A stretch of 64,000 nt of DNA, from contig JAJUIB010000011.1 of NCBI GenBank assembly GCA_029265615.1, positions 1-64,000 of the forward strand. The letters run 5' to 3'. Source of the stretch: Spirochaetota bacterium (lineage in GTDB: Bacteria; Spirochaetota; Spirochaetia; Treponematales; Rectinemataceae). The position numbers and the translations under genes were made by a program. The stretch's first letter is position 1. Every line of letters begins with the position of its first letter. Positions 1-9,700 of this stretch are shown here, one piece after another. Below the pieces are notes generated by a model. The model was not told the origin of the DNA. It saw only the letters and a list, made by a program, of their open reading frames with translations, and made no database searches.

Positions 1-1
1 C

Positions 2-91
2 CCGGAGAACCTTAAGCGCATCTGGGCGAAGGGCTATCCGACGCCGCTTAAGGCCAAGCCGGACTACCTCCCAGCCTATGCACGCGCTTAA
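2..91 (+). CDS. 3' end of an unidentified gene (29 residues, partial)
   Basis: An open frame enters from the window edge and ends at TAA (89-91). It encodes a basic, proline- and lysine-containing tail that ends in YLPAYARA. Codon use looks like the neighbouring genes. The piece is too short to assign a family. An 18-bp dispersed repeat and the promoter of the GH13 gene follow it, so it is probably the end of a separate upstream transcription unit. Confidence 0.45.
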   Translation, partial: PENLKRIWAKGYPTPLKAKPDYLPAYARA

Positions 92-123
92 GGAAAGGAT
101 ACACCAAGGTGCCCTATGGAACC

Positions 124-141
124 ACAAGCTTCGTAACACTA
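124..141 (+). repeat. Dispersed 18-bp element, copy 1
   Basis: Exact copy of ACAAGCTTCGTAACACTA. The same 18 bases occur at 21353-21370 (-), 59537-59554 (-), 59937-59954 (+) and 63574-63591 (+). This copy lies between the end of the partial gene and the GH13 promoter, pointing the same way as the GH13 gene. AAGCTT is its palindromic centre. Function unknown. Confidence 0.85.
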
Positions 142-145
142 CATA

Positions 146-177
146 TTGTCCCCTTCTGGCTCATGGAGTAGTATGAT
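146..177 (+). promoter_or_regulatory. Possible sigma-70 promoter of the GH13 gene
   Basis: A -35-like TTGTCC (146-151) is followed after 17 nt by TAGTAT (169-174). TATGAT (172-177) is an alternative -10. The start codon at 214 has GGAGG (204-208) with a 5-nt spacer, so this gene has a normal leader. Confidence 0.4.
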
Positions 178-213
178 TTCAATACATGTGGCTCCCACCC
201 GCTGGAGGTTTCA

Positions 214-3200
214 ATGACCGGAGATGACAGAACGCTCGTCGTTCGGCTTGCGAACATCGAGGGCGAAGGACGACTCGCCGCTATTTGGGGCGACAGAGTC
301 ATGGAGTTCCATGTGTCGCGTCACGCGCGGCGGAAGCTCGGCATCGACGATTCACTCTTCCGATCGACCGGCAACGTGATCATTCCGGACTTTCCCACAG
401 CGCGAAAACTTGCACGAAGTATCAATGAAAAGATAGATGCCGCGCTCCTCCCTGAACGTGCCGTCCGCGCGGGCAGGCTCAATGCGATGGCGTTGATCGA
501 CGAGATTCTCCACGATGTCGCGAGGTTATACCGCGAGCGTGCAGAACGCGAAGCTTTCACCTCCGCGCTCCGAGCCGTCGAATCCGAGCTGGGTAAAGAT
601 GCGCTTGACGAACTGCTTTTCGCGTTTGTGCATGACTTTCCGCCCATTGCCGTATATCGCGGCGAAGTGTCCGAGCGGGCGTGGCTGGCGGCAAAACAGG
701 AAGGGGTGTCGAATCGCGAGCTTGCTCTCGAGGAACTTCTCCTCCTCAGGCTTGCGAACCAAAATCCCGCTTTTGGTCCTTATCGCTTTCTCTTCGATGA
801 CGGTTCGCGGGCCGACGACGCAAAAGGCGAAGAGTCGCTTCCGCACTCGCTCGCCGCACATCCTGCCTATCTAAAATCGATCGACGCGCTGGAGCGCCAC
901 TTCAAGAAGCTTTCGCATTTTGGTCCTGATGATGAGGATCTCGTCACTATGCTCCGGGCCCCCGCGCGCGAATCGCCCTACTCGCTTCCAGGGCAACTTG
1001 ACTTCATCCGCAGGAAATGGGGACTTATTATAGGCGACAAGCTTCTGCGGCTGCTCGGCGGGCTTGATCTCATCCGCGAAGAGGAAAAGCCGCGTTTCCC
1101 CGGCCCGGGACCGACACGGGCGTATGTCTACCGCGGCATGGAAAAGGAGTACGAACGATTCACGCCCGACCGCGACTGGATGCCGAACGTCGTCATGTTG
1201 GCGAAAAGTGTCCTCGTCTGGCTCAACCAGCTCTCCGTCTCCTATGGAAGGCAGATCACGCACCTCAGCGATATCCCCGACGAGGAGCTCGACATCCTAG
1301 CGACACGAGGGTTTAACGCGCTTTGGCTCATAGGTCTCTGGGAACGGAGCCCCGCGAGCGCGGAAATCAAGCGGCGCTGCGGCAACCCCGAAGCGGCGTC
1401 ATCGGCATACTCACTCTATGACTACGAGATCTCAGCCGAGCTCGGCGGATGGCCTGCTCTTGAGAATCTCCGCGCCCGCGCCTGGCGCCGCGGCATCCGC
1501 CTCGGCGCCGACATGGTGCCGAACCATGTCGGCATCGACTCCGCATGGGTGCGCGAACGACCGGAACTCCTCCTCTCGACGCGCGAGTGCCCTTTCCCCG
1601 GTTATTCGTTCGAAGGCGGAGACCTTTCAGGCGACGGACGGATCGAGATAAAGATCGAAGATCACTATTACGACAGAACCGATGCAGCGGTGGTCTTTAG
1701 ACGCCGCGACCGAGCGACAGGACGCGTCGACTATATCTACCACGGAAATGACGGGACCGGCATGGCATGGAACGATACGGCGCAGATCGATTTCCTCAAT
1801 CCGGCGGCCCGCGAGGCGGTCAAGGAACGTATCCTCCACGTCGCGCGGGCGTTTCCGATCATCCGTTTCGACGCGGCGATGGTCTTAGCAAAAAGGCACG
1901 TTAGGCGCCTTTGGTATCCCGAGCCGGGATCGGGCGGGGATATTCCATCGCGCGCGGGACACGCGATGAGCGCAGACGATTTTGAGCGCGCGATGCCCGA
2001 GGAGTTCTGGCGTGAAGTCGTTGATCTGTGCGCACACGAGGCGAACGACACGCTCCTTCTCGCCGAGGCGTTTTGGATGATGGAGGGGTATTTCGTCAGG
2101 ACCCTCGGCATGCACCGCGTGTACAATTCTGCGTTCATGAACATGCTCAAGCGCGAAGAGAACGCAAAATACCGCGAAACAATAAAGAACACCCAGGAAT
2201 TCGACAAAGACATACTCAAGCGTTTTGTCAATTTCATGAACAATCCTGACGAGGAGACAGCGGTCGCACAGTTCGGCAAGGGCGACAAGTATTTCGGCGT
2301 CTGCACGATGATGGCGACGATGCCCGGCCTGCCCATGTTCGGGCACGGACAGGTCGAGGGCTTCGAAGAGAAATACGGCATGGAATACCGCCGCGCCTAT
2401 CGCGACGAGGTTCCAGACCGCGCACTCATCGAACGGCACGAGCGCGAGATATTCCCACTTCTCAAGCGCAGGCACCTCTTCTCGGGTGTCGATGAATTTC
2501 TCCTCTATGACCTCGTGGGTGACGATGGGGTCGTGAACGAGAACGTTTTCGCCTATTCGAACGGTGCAGGTGGCGAGCGGGCGCTCATCGCCTACAACAA
2601 CGCCTATGCGCGCGCGGCGGGACGTATACGGGACTCCTCGCCCTACGCCGAAAAGCTCTCAGGCGGCGGCAAACGCCTTTCGCGCAAACGGCTTGCCGAG
2701 GCTTTCGGGCTTCACGCCGAAGAGGGACGCTTCCTTGTGATGCGCGAACTCCGATCGGGGCTCTGGTTCATAAGGCGCTCGCGCGAGGTATTCGAAAGCG
2801 GCCTCGCGCTCATGCTCGATGGGTATCAGTGCCAGGTATTCATGGACATCTTCGAGGTCCATGATGATGAGCGCGGCTTGTATGCCGCTGCACACGACGC
2901 GCTGGCGGGAGCGGGTACTCCCGACCTTGCCTGGACGATACAGGACATCGTCCTCAAGGATCTCTATGCGGCACTTGCCGCACTTGCAACGCCGGACTAC
3001 TTCGCGCAGGTGGCGAAGCTTGTCCGCGGCGAAGGCGCTTTCCGCGCAGCGGGGGAGCGGAAACGGAGGCTCCGTGCGCTATGTGCCCAGGTCTCGGCAC
3101 CGGCGCTCGAATTCTACACGGTGCTTCGCAAACTCATACACGAAGAAGCCGCGGAAGAAGGGCTTCCTGAAGGGGCTTTGGCGGAGGATGATGCCGCCGC

Positions 3201-3960
3201 CCAGAGCGCACGCGATCGTCTCATGGCCGGCATCGAAGGACTTGCCGCCATCGCCGGTACGGGAACCGCGGAGCAGCCCCTGTCGATACGAAACGGCAAG
3301 ATAGGCGCCTCGGGAAAACCACGCATTGGCCAGGATGCGGAGACGGCATTGCTTCTTGCACGCTTTGCCGCAGGACCGGGTGCCGCCGAGCTTGTGGCTG
3401 TATATCTCATTTTCGATGGCGTGAAAGCACTCGTCGGCGAGGCATCTCCCGGCGAGGAGGCGCGCCGCCTCGTCGAGCGGCTCTGCCTCGACCGCAAGCT
3501 CCGCGAGTCGCTCCGCGCGGCGGGAATCGCCGGCGATGACGCCTATCGCGGCCTTTCCTTCGCGAAGGCGCTCCTCTCGCGGAGCGAGGACTCTGTTCTT
3601 TCGGGTGATGCGGGCGGCCGGGCCTCTGCGCTTTTCCGCGCGCTTACGCGGGAAGAGGAGCTTAGAACACTTGTCGGGGTGAACGTCTTCGAGGGCGTCG
3701 AGTGGTTTGCGAAAGAGCGTTTCGAGGAGCTCGTCGCCCTCGGTGCGCTCTTCGGCGCAGCGGCGCCGGCGCCCCGCTCCATGCGGCGGCCGATGACCAC
3801 CGCGCGGCGTGCCCAGGCCGCCGCGGAAACGGCGCGCGTTCTTCTTGAGGCGGAAGCGGAATCAGGCTATCGCCTTTCGGCCTTGGGCGAAGCACTTGAG
3901 CGCAGAGTGCCTTCGAAAGTGGAGGCGAGCGCAAGACGTAGCGGCAAGGAGGGACGCTAG
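214..3960 (+). CDS. Large GH13 (alpha-amylase family) protein, 1248 aa
   Basis: Probable alpha-glucan-active enzyme of glycoside hydrolase family 13, without a visible signal peptide and therefore probably cytoplasmic. The catalytic barrel lies around residues 300-760. Conserved region I is DMVPNHVG (about 433), region II is IIRFDAAMVLAK with nucleophile Asp553, and region III is LLLAEAFW with acid/base Glu618. Region IV reads FMNNPDE (674-680), so the usual His before the third acidic residue is Pro and Asp679 would be the stabiliser. About 300 N-terminal and 480 C-terminal residues have no domain I recognise. ATG 214 has GGAGG upstream. Whether it hydrolyses or transfers glucosyl units cannot be told from sequence alone. 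The addB-like gene follows after one base. Confidence 0.8.
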   Translation: MTGDDRTLVVRLANIEGEGRLAAIWGDRVMEFHVSRHARRKLGIDDSLFRSTGNVIIPDFPTARKLARSINEKIDAALLPERAVRAGRLNAMALIDEILHDVARLYRERAEREAFTSALRAVESELGKDALDELLFAFVHDFPPIAVYRGEVSERAWLAAKQEGVSNRELALEELLLLRLANQNPAFGPYRFLFDDGSRADDAKGEESLPHSLAAHPAYLKSIDALERHFKKLSHFGPDDEDLVTMLRAPARESPYSLPGQLDFIRRKWGLIIGDKLLRLLGGLDLIREEEKPRFPGPGPTRAYVYRGMEKEYERFTPDRDWMPNVVMLAKSVLVWLNQLSVSYGRQITHLSDIPDEELDILATRGFNALWLIGLWERSPASAEIKRRCGNPEAASSAYSLYDYEISAELGGWPALENLRARAWRRGIRLGADMVPNHVGIDSAWVRERPELLLSTRECPFPGYSFEGGDLSGDGRIEIKIEDHYYDRTDAAVVFRRRDRATGRVDYIYHGNDGTGMAWNDTAQIDFLNPAAREAVKERILHVARAFPIIRFDAAMVLAKRHVRRLWYPEPGSGGDIPSRAGHAMSADDFERAMPEEFWREVVDLCAHEANDTLLLAEAFWMMEGYFVRTLGMHRVYNSAFMNMLKREENAKYRETIKNTQEFDKDILKRFVNFMNNPDEETAVAQFGKGDKYFGVCTMMATMPGLPMFGHGQVEGFEEKYGMEYRRAYRDEVPDRALIERHEREIFPLLKRRHLFSGVDEFLLYDLVGDDGVVNENVFAYSNGAGGERALIAYNNAYARAAGRIRDSSPYAEKLSGGGKRLSRKRLAEAFGLHAEEGRFLVMRELRSGLWFIRRSREVFESGLALMLDGYQCQVFMDIFEVHDDERGLYAAAHDALAGAGTPDLAWTIQDIVLKDLYAALAALATPDYFAQVAKLVRGEGAFRAAGERKRRLRALCAQVSAPALEFYTVLRKLIHEEAAEEGLPEGALAEDDAAAQSARDRLMAGIEGLAAIAGTGTAEQPLSIRNGKIGASGKPRIGQDAETALLLARFAAGPGAAELVAVYLIFDGVKALVGEASPGEEARRLVERLCLDRKLRESLRAAGIAGDDAYRGLSFAKALLSRSEDSVLSGDAGGRASALFRALTREEELRTLVGVNVFEGVEWFAKERFEELVALGALFGAAAPAPRSMRRPMTTARRAQAAAETARVLLEAEAESGYRLSALGEALERRVPSKVEASARRSGKEGR

Positions 3961-3961
3961 C

Positions 3962-6784
3962 TTGTTCGGCGCCATCGACGAGGCGGTAAGGGCCGGCCTC
4001 CGCGACCGCGGCCTTTCATTCGTCTTCCCGAGTGAAGTCGCTGCGGACGCATGGCTCGATCGTGCTCTGCGCATCGGTGCGGTAGATGCGCTTGAAGCAG
4101 AGCGCTTCATTAGCTGGGACAGTTTTAAACGCACGATTTCTGCGGAGGCGGAAGGCAAAAAACCGGCTGACGCCTACATGCGAACCGTTTTTGCCGCCGC
4201 TTTTTTGGCAAAGAACGCGCATGAACCACTTCTTGCCGCCGTCATACCGCGGGCATACGCGAATCTGCACCGGCCTTTCGTCTCATGGATCGTCGGGACG
4301 CTGCCACGGCTCCGCGGTCTTTCCGAGGCGGTGCGGCGGCGCGATGCGGAAGTGAAGCCCGGTTCGGCACTCGCCGACTGGCTTGCACTGCACCGGGCCT
4401 ACGAGGCCTTTCTCGACGAGCACGGTTTGTACGAGCCCCGCTATGTGCCGCAGCGTCTTTGCGCCTCGGGGCGCCGTTTTGCGATCGTCTTTCCTGAGCT
4501 CATAGAGGACTTCGCCGACTACGAAGTCGCGCTTTCCGCATCGGGGTTCGTCTCGCTCCTTAGCGCGCGAGAAGTCGGCGCGGCGCCGCTCAGACTCGCC
4601 GAGCCTGCGTCCGGCCTCGCCGAAGTCCGGATGGTGCTTCGCGCCATTGGACGGGAGTTGGACGGTGGCGCAGACCCTCGCGATTTCGCCATTTCGGTCT
4701 GCGGCCTTGAGTCCTATCGCCCCTATCTCGAGCGCGAGGCAACACTCCTCTCGGTGCCTCTCGATTTTCGCTCTGGTAGGCCCCTTGCCGCGTATCCCGG
4801 AGGAAGGCTTTTCGCCGCAATCGCCGAGGCGGCAAAAAGCGACTTCTCCTTCGAAGCGATGCGCGATCTTCTACTCTCTCCCGCCTGGCCATGGAAACGG
4901 CCCGATCTGAATAGGGCGCTCATCCGCCATGGCGCCGAGCGCTGCATTCGAGCTTCCTGGACGGCGCGATCGGACAAGGGCATGGTGCGTAGAGTCGATG
5001 TCTGGGAAGAAAGCCTCGCGGGCGTCCCCGAGGCAAAACCCGCCCTTGACCACTACCGCGCCGTCAAAGCCGCAGCCACCGCGATGGCCGAGGCGAGGAG
5101 TTTCTCGGCGCTCAAAAAAGCGTATAACGCGTTTCGCGGTTCGCTCATCGCCGATGAAGGCTGGGATGATCTTGCATCGCTCAGCCTCGCGCGCGCGGTG
5201 CGCGAGCTCGACTTTCTCGTCGAAGCAGAATCCGAGGCGGGCTTCGAAATCGAATCGCCGCTTGGACTTTTCCTTGCGTCACTCGCGGCAACGCCCTACG
5301 TCCCGCAAAGCCCTTTCTACACAGGGGTCCCGGTCTATGAGTGGCGCGTGGCCGCAGGCATACACCCGAAGCGTCACTACATACTCGGCGCCTCCGATGA
5401 TGTCGCGGGCGTAACCTACTCGCGCTTCGGATTCCTCACCGAGGATTTTAGGCGCATGCTCTCATGCGCCGACGTCGACGCAACGCCGTGGTTTTTCGCG
5501 GTTTACGCGGCTTCAGGGACAGAGGTCGTGTTCAGCTGCCCGCGTGCGGGCTTTTCCGGCGAATCCCCCCCCCACGGCATTCTTGCTTCCTCTGCAACGG
5601 AGGCCTCCCTAGACACAGATGAGGGCTCTGCCAGTGGGTTACACCACCGCGAAGCCGAGGGCTACGACGCGGAGCGGCGCTGGCTTTCGGGGGGGGGAGA
5701 GCCCCCAAAACGCCTACATTCGGTGCAGGCGCTAGGCCTTGAGCGGGGCTTGTGCCGCTCCCCGCGGCCGCGGCCTAGCGCCCGCGACTCCGGCGACGCG
5801 CCCCCCCTTCTCGGCCCCGCGAACGCAGCAGGCGCGGCGGCACTACTTCGCGACGAGACCGGCATGCTTGTCGTGAGCGCGACGACGATCGACGAATACC
5901 GAGTCTGTCCCTATGCGTTCCTCTATCGCCGTGTTCTCCGCGCCGAGGAGGAGCAGGCGGGGTTTAAATTCGAGGACGCACAGCTCATCGGCGAGGTGTA
6001 CCACGAGGCCTTGCGTCTCTTGTTCACGCGGATACGCGAAGCAGATGGATGCTGGCGCGCCGCGCATGCGGCACTCTACTGCGGCCATCTTGAGTCGTGC
6101 ATCGACAAAGCCCTTGCGACAGTCGCGAAACGACGCGGTCCATTTACAGGAATAGTCCTCGCCGCATACCGCGGTCGCATGCTCCACTACCTTGAACGCT
6201 TCATCGAATGCGAAAGTAGCCGTTTTCCGGAGCTCCTCGTAGGCCCGCTCGAAGAAGAGTTTTCGCTTTCCTATTCCGATTTCCCCGCCTCGGAGGAGGG
6301 GACGGCTACGCAATGCATCCCAGGAGGCGTACGCCTTAAAGGACGCATCGATCGGCTGTCCCTGAAGGATGGCAAGGCCGTCATCGTCGATTATAAAAAA
6401 AGCAGCGTTCCGAGCGCTGCCGAAGTCGCGCTGTGCGAAGACGGATCGCTCGCTAAGGCCCAGCTTCCCGCCTACCTCAGACTCGCCGCCGCTGCAGGCT
6501 ACGAACTTGATTCTGCCTGGTACGTGAGCATTGAAGGAAGCGGTGCATCCCTTTCTCCGGGTGAAGGCAAGTGCGCCTTCGGACCTGAAGCGGACAAGGG
6601 CTATGTCAGCCTCGAGGACTTAGAAGCACACCTTCTCGCCTTCGACCAATTGCTCGGCGAAACTGCCCGTGGCATCGCGGCGGGCGAGTTTCCAGTCGCA
6701 TCGCGCGAGGAGCGGGAGAGGGCGTGCGAAAGTTGCGGCTTCCGCGGCACATGTAGGGAGAGGTATGCAATTAGGTTTGAATGA
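3962..6784 (+). CDS. addB: AddB/RexB-like helicase-nuclease subunit (940 aa)
   Basis: Likely partner of the downstream AddA in a RecBCD-like double-strand-break resection complex. The C-terminal PD-(D/E)XK nuclease is clear: GRIDRL (about 793), VDYKK (about 809) and QLPAYLRLA. The Fe-S type cysteines are one in VCPYAF (about 649) and three at the extreme C terminus in CESCGFRGTC (about 920). No Walker A motif is seen in the N-terminal half, as in RexB-type proteins. I choose TTG 3962 because AAGGAGGG (3946-3953) lies 8 nt upstream. The frame stays open back to 3809, but that part overlaps the GH13 gene. A low-complexity segment at about 5560-5830 contains a C9 and a G9 run in frame. It overlaps addA by 20 nt. 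Confidence 0.8.
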   Translation: MFGAIDEAVRAGLRDRGLSFVFPSEVAADAWLDRALRIGAVDALEAERFISWDSFKRTISAEAEGKKPADAYMRTVFAAAFLAKNAHEPLLAAVIPRAYANLHRPFVSWIVGTLPRLRGLSEAVRRRDAEVKPGSALADWLALHRAYEAFLDEHGLYEPRYVPQRLCASGRRFAIVFPELIEDFADYEVALSASGFVSLLSAREVGAAPLRLAEPASGLAEVRMVLRAIGRELDGGADPRDFAISVCGLESYRPYLEREATLLSVPLDFRSGRPLAAYPGGRLFAAIAEAAKSDFSFEAMRDLLLSPAWPWKRPDLNRALIRHGAERCIRASWTARSDKGMVRRVDVWEESLAGVPEAKPALDHYRAVKAAATAMAEARSFSALKKAYNAFRGSLIADEGWDDLASLSLARAVRELDFLVEAESEAGFEIESPLGLFLASLAATPYVPQSPFYTGVPVYEWRVAAGIHPKRHYILGASDDVAGVTYSRFGFLTEDFRRMLSCADVDATPWFFAVYAASGTEVVFSCPRAGFSGESPPHGILASSATEASLDTDEGSASGLHHREAEGYDAERRWLSGGGEPPKRLHSVQALGLERGLCRSPRPRPSARDSGDAPPLLGPANAAGAAALLRDETGMLVVSATTIDEYRVCPYAFLYRRVLRAEEEQAGFKFEDAQLIGEVYHEALRLLFTRIREADGCWRAAHAALYCGHLESCIDKALATVAKRRGPFTGIVLAAYRGRMLHYLERFIECESSRFPELLVGPLEEEFSLSYSDFPASEEGTATQCIPGGVRLKGRIDRLSLKDGKAVIVDYKKSSVPSAAEVALCEDGSLAKAQLPAYLRLAAAAGYELDSAWYVSIEGSGASLSPGEGKCAFGPEADKGYVSLEDLEAHLLAFDQLLGETARGIAAGEFPVASREERERACESCGFRGTCRERYAIRFE
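5565..5573 (+). repeat. C9 homopolymer tract inside addB-like gene
   Basis: Nine consecutive C in frame, upstream of the nuclease domain. A one-base slip would remove the nuclease and Fe-S region. Most other homopolymer runs in the window are 7 or shorter. Confidence 0.9.
5689..5697 (+). repeat. G9 homopolymer tract inside addB-like gene
   Basis: Nine consecutive G, 115 bp after the C9 tract, also in frame (encodes SGGGE). Same predicted effect of slippage. Confidence 0.9.
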
Positions 6785-9700
6785 AGGGCACGCAGAGCCT
6801 TTACGGCCACGTCGCCACAAGCGCATCGAGGACCTCGAACAGGCGCAGGCCGCCTGCGCCCGATCGCTGGCGAACACGGTCGTCTCCGCGGGAGCGGGAT
6901 CGGGCAAGACGACCGTCCTTGCGGCGCGTTATGTCCATCTCCTTGAGGAGGGAAGGATGCGCGACGGCTCGCGCGTGCGACCGCGCAACGTCCTCGTCCT
7001 TACCTTCACGCGGAAAGCCGCAGCGGAGATGCGGTCACGCATCTACGGGGCGCTCGCGGAGGCGCACCGCGTCGTAAGAGAACGCGGGGAAAGCGAGCTT
7101 GCGCAGCACCTCGAGGATTGTCTTGCAAGCTTTGCCGAGGCCGATATCGGAACCTTCGACGCCTTCGCGGGGAAAATCGCCCGCTCAGGTTCTCCGCGAT
7201 TCGGCCTTGCGCCTGATTTTTCCGTCGACGACGCACGCACGCGCGAAGCGGCCGAAAAGCTCGCACTTGAGTTCCTCATCGAAAAGCGCGAAGAGCCCAC
7301 AATGCGCGATCTTATCGCCGCAAATTCGTTCGAATGGAGCGTCGGCATGCTTACCGAGATTGCAATCGAGCGCATGCCGCTCTCCTCGCCGCCTGATTTC
7401 CTTTCGATGCACGACCGCCAGACCGCGGTGCTCAAGGAAAGGGTTCAGGAGCTTCGTAAAACGCTCCTTGACCAGCGCGAGAGCGTCCTTGAGCTTCCGG
7501 ATAGAGGCGTCACCCCAAAAGTCGCCGAGCTACTTGCGGCGTTCCGCGCCGACCCCTCGGGCGGCCTTATGTGGGATTCGGCGCCGGAGCCCTCCTCGCA
7601 AGACGCAGAGGCCTTCCGACTCTGGCTCACCAAGGTGCTCGATTACAAAAAGCCGGGCTCCAATGTGACATCCGAGGCGGGTAAATTCCTCAACGAGATG
7701 TTCGACGAGTTTCGTAAAACAGCCAACTCCTACCTTGTAGCCGCACAGGCCCTCGAAGACTACCCCCGCTGGCGAGCGCTCTACTCCCTCCTCGACGAGT
7801 TCCGTAGCCGCTGGGATAGCCGCAGGCGGATGGAAAAGATCATGTCGTTCCGCGACACCGCGACCATGGCTCGCGATATCCTCGTCACCGATCCTGAGCT
7901 CCGCGCCCAGTACAAGCGCCTCTACCGTTACATCATGATCGACGAGTTCCAGGACGACGACGAGCTCCAAAAGCGCGTGCTCTTTCTTCTGGCCGAGCAG
8001 GAAACCAGAGATGCCCCCCGCGGGCCCGGTCCCGGGGAGCTCGAACCGGACAAGCTTTTCTTCGTTGGCGACGAAAAGCAGTCTATCTACCTTTTCCGCG
8101 GCGCGGATGTCTCCGTGTTTCGCGCGCTTCCTCAAGAGCTTGGCCCCTCCTCACCCGGTAGCAAGGCCGCGCACCATATCCTTGCGCGGAATTTCAGGAG
8201 CGAGCCTGGCCTCATCGAGCTTATCAACCGCATCTTTGAACGCGTTATGCGGCCCGAATCTGAGTCGGGACCTGCGCCCTATGAAGCAGTGTTCGATCCG
8301 CTCTCCTCTCGGGAGCCGACCCCCGGCGTCACGCCTGAATTCCGCTACCTTGAACTTCCCTACCGCTCCGATACCGCCCCCGAACTCCGGCCTCGCGCGG
8401 AGTGCGAAGCCTGGGCCGTCGCCGAGTTCATCCGCGACGCCGTAGAAAACGGCACGCTCACGGTCGCCGACCGCCACACGGGCAGGGCGCGAAGAGCACG
8501 GTACGAGGACTTTGCGATCCTCTTCCGCGCAACTGGCAAGCAGGTGCATTTTGAAAAGTATCTTCGGCTTCTTTGCGTACCCTACGCCTCGGAAAGCGCC
8601 TGCGGCTTTTTTTCCGAGGCGGTCGCATGCGACTTCTACTACGCGTGGCGGCTTGCGACCCACCCCGAAGACCGGCACGCCCTTGCAGCCTATCTTCTAT
8701 CGCCCTTTGCCGATCTTACCGATGATGCCGTCGTGTCCATCCTCCTCGCACTGAGGAAGGCCGAGGCCGCGAATGAGCCCCTCATCGACCCCTTGAGTCC
8801 CGCCGCCGCGGCACTCTTGCCCGACGAGGCAGCGCGACGCGCACACGAGCGCGGAGCAGCGACCATGGCGGCGCTCAGAGCCATGATCGACCGCGCAAGC
8901 ATCGCGGCAACCGCCTCGTATCTCTGGTACGAAGCCGGCTATCGCGTCGCGCTCCTCTCGAACCCCGCGGCGCAAGCCTTTGAGGAGCACTTCGAACTCA
9001 TCCATTCGCTTGCGGCAAAGGCGGATTCGGAGGGCAAATCCCTTGCCGCCTTTGTCGCCAGCATCGAACCGCTCATCGGCTCACCGGAAAAAACCGACGA
9101 GGCGGACATACCCCGAGAGGACGCCCGCGGCGTCCGCCTCATGACGATCCACAAGGCAAAGGGCCTCGAATTCCCCGTGGTGATTGTGCCGCAGGCGAAC
9201 AACACGGGCCGCGGCGTAGCACGCGGCCTCTGGGCCTGGGATGACAAAGTCGGCCTCACCTTGTCCCTCCCCGATTTCAATGGCGACCCCAAGCGGCGCA
9301 TCGACGTCTTCTTCGAACAGGCGAAGGCATTACAGGAGGCACGCCTCCGCGCCGAGGTGAAGCGCCTCCTCTATGTCGCCCTCACCCGTGCGGAATCGCA
9401 CATCCTCATAACCGCGACCGCGCCGTACAGGGAAGAAAAAAACGCCGCGCGGAGCTTCCGCTCCTTGCTCCTTCCCGCGCTCGGCCTCGAAGCTGATCCG
9501 AAGGCTAAAGAAGCTGCGGCATCGCTCGGCGCCACAGCGGCCATTTCCATCAACTCGCTTGCGACAGACAAGTTGTGCGAACTCGATTCGGGCGCGCGCG
9601 CGGGCCTCATTCCCGAGCGGAGCGAAAAGGACTACGAGTCGCTTCTTAGGCGGAGCCGCGGGCGCGGCCTCGTCGCCCCCCCCCGGGATGCACCGCTCGT

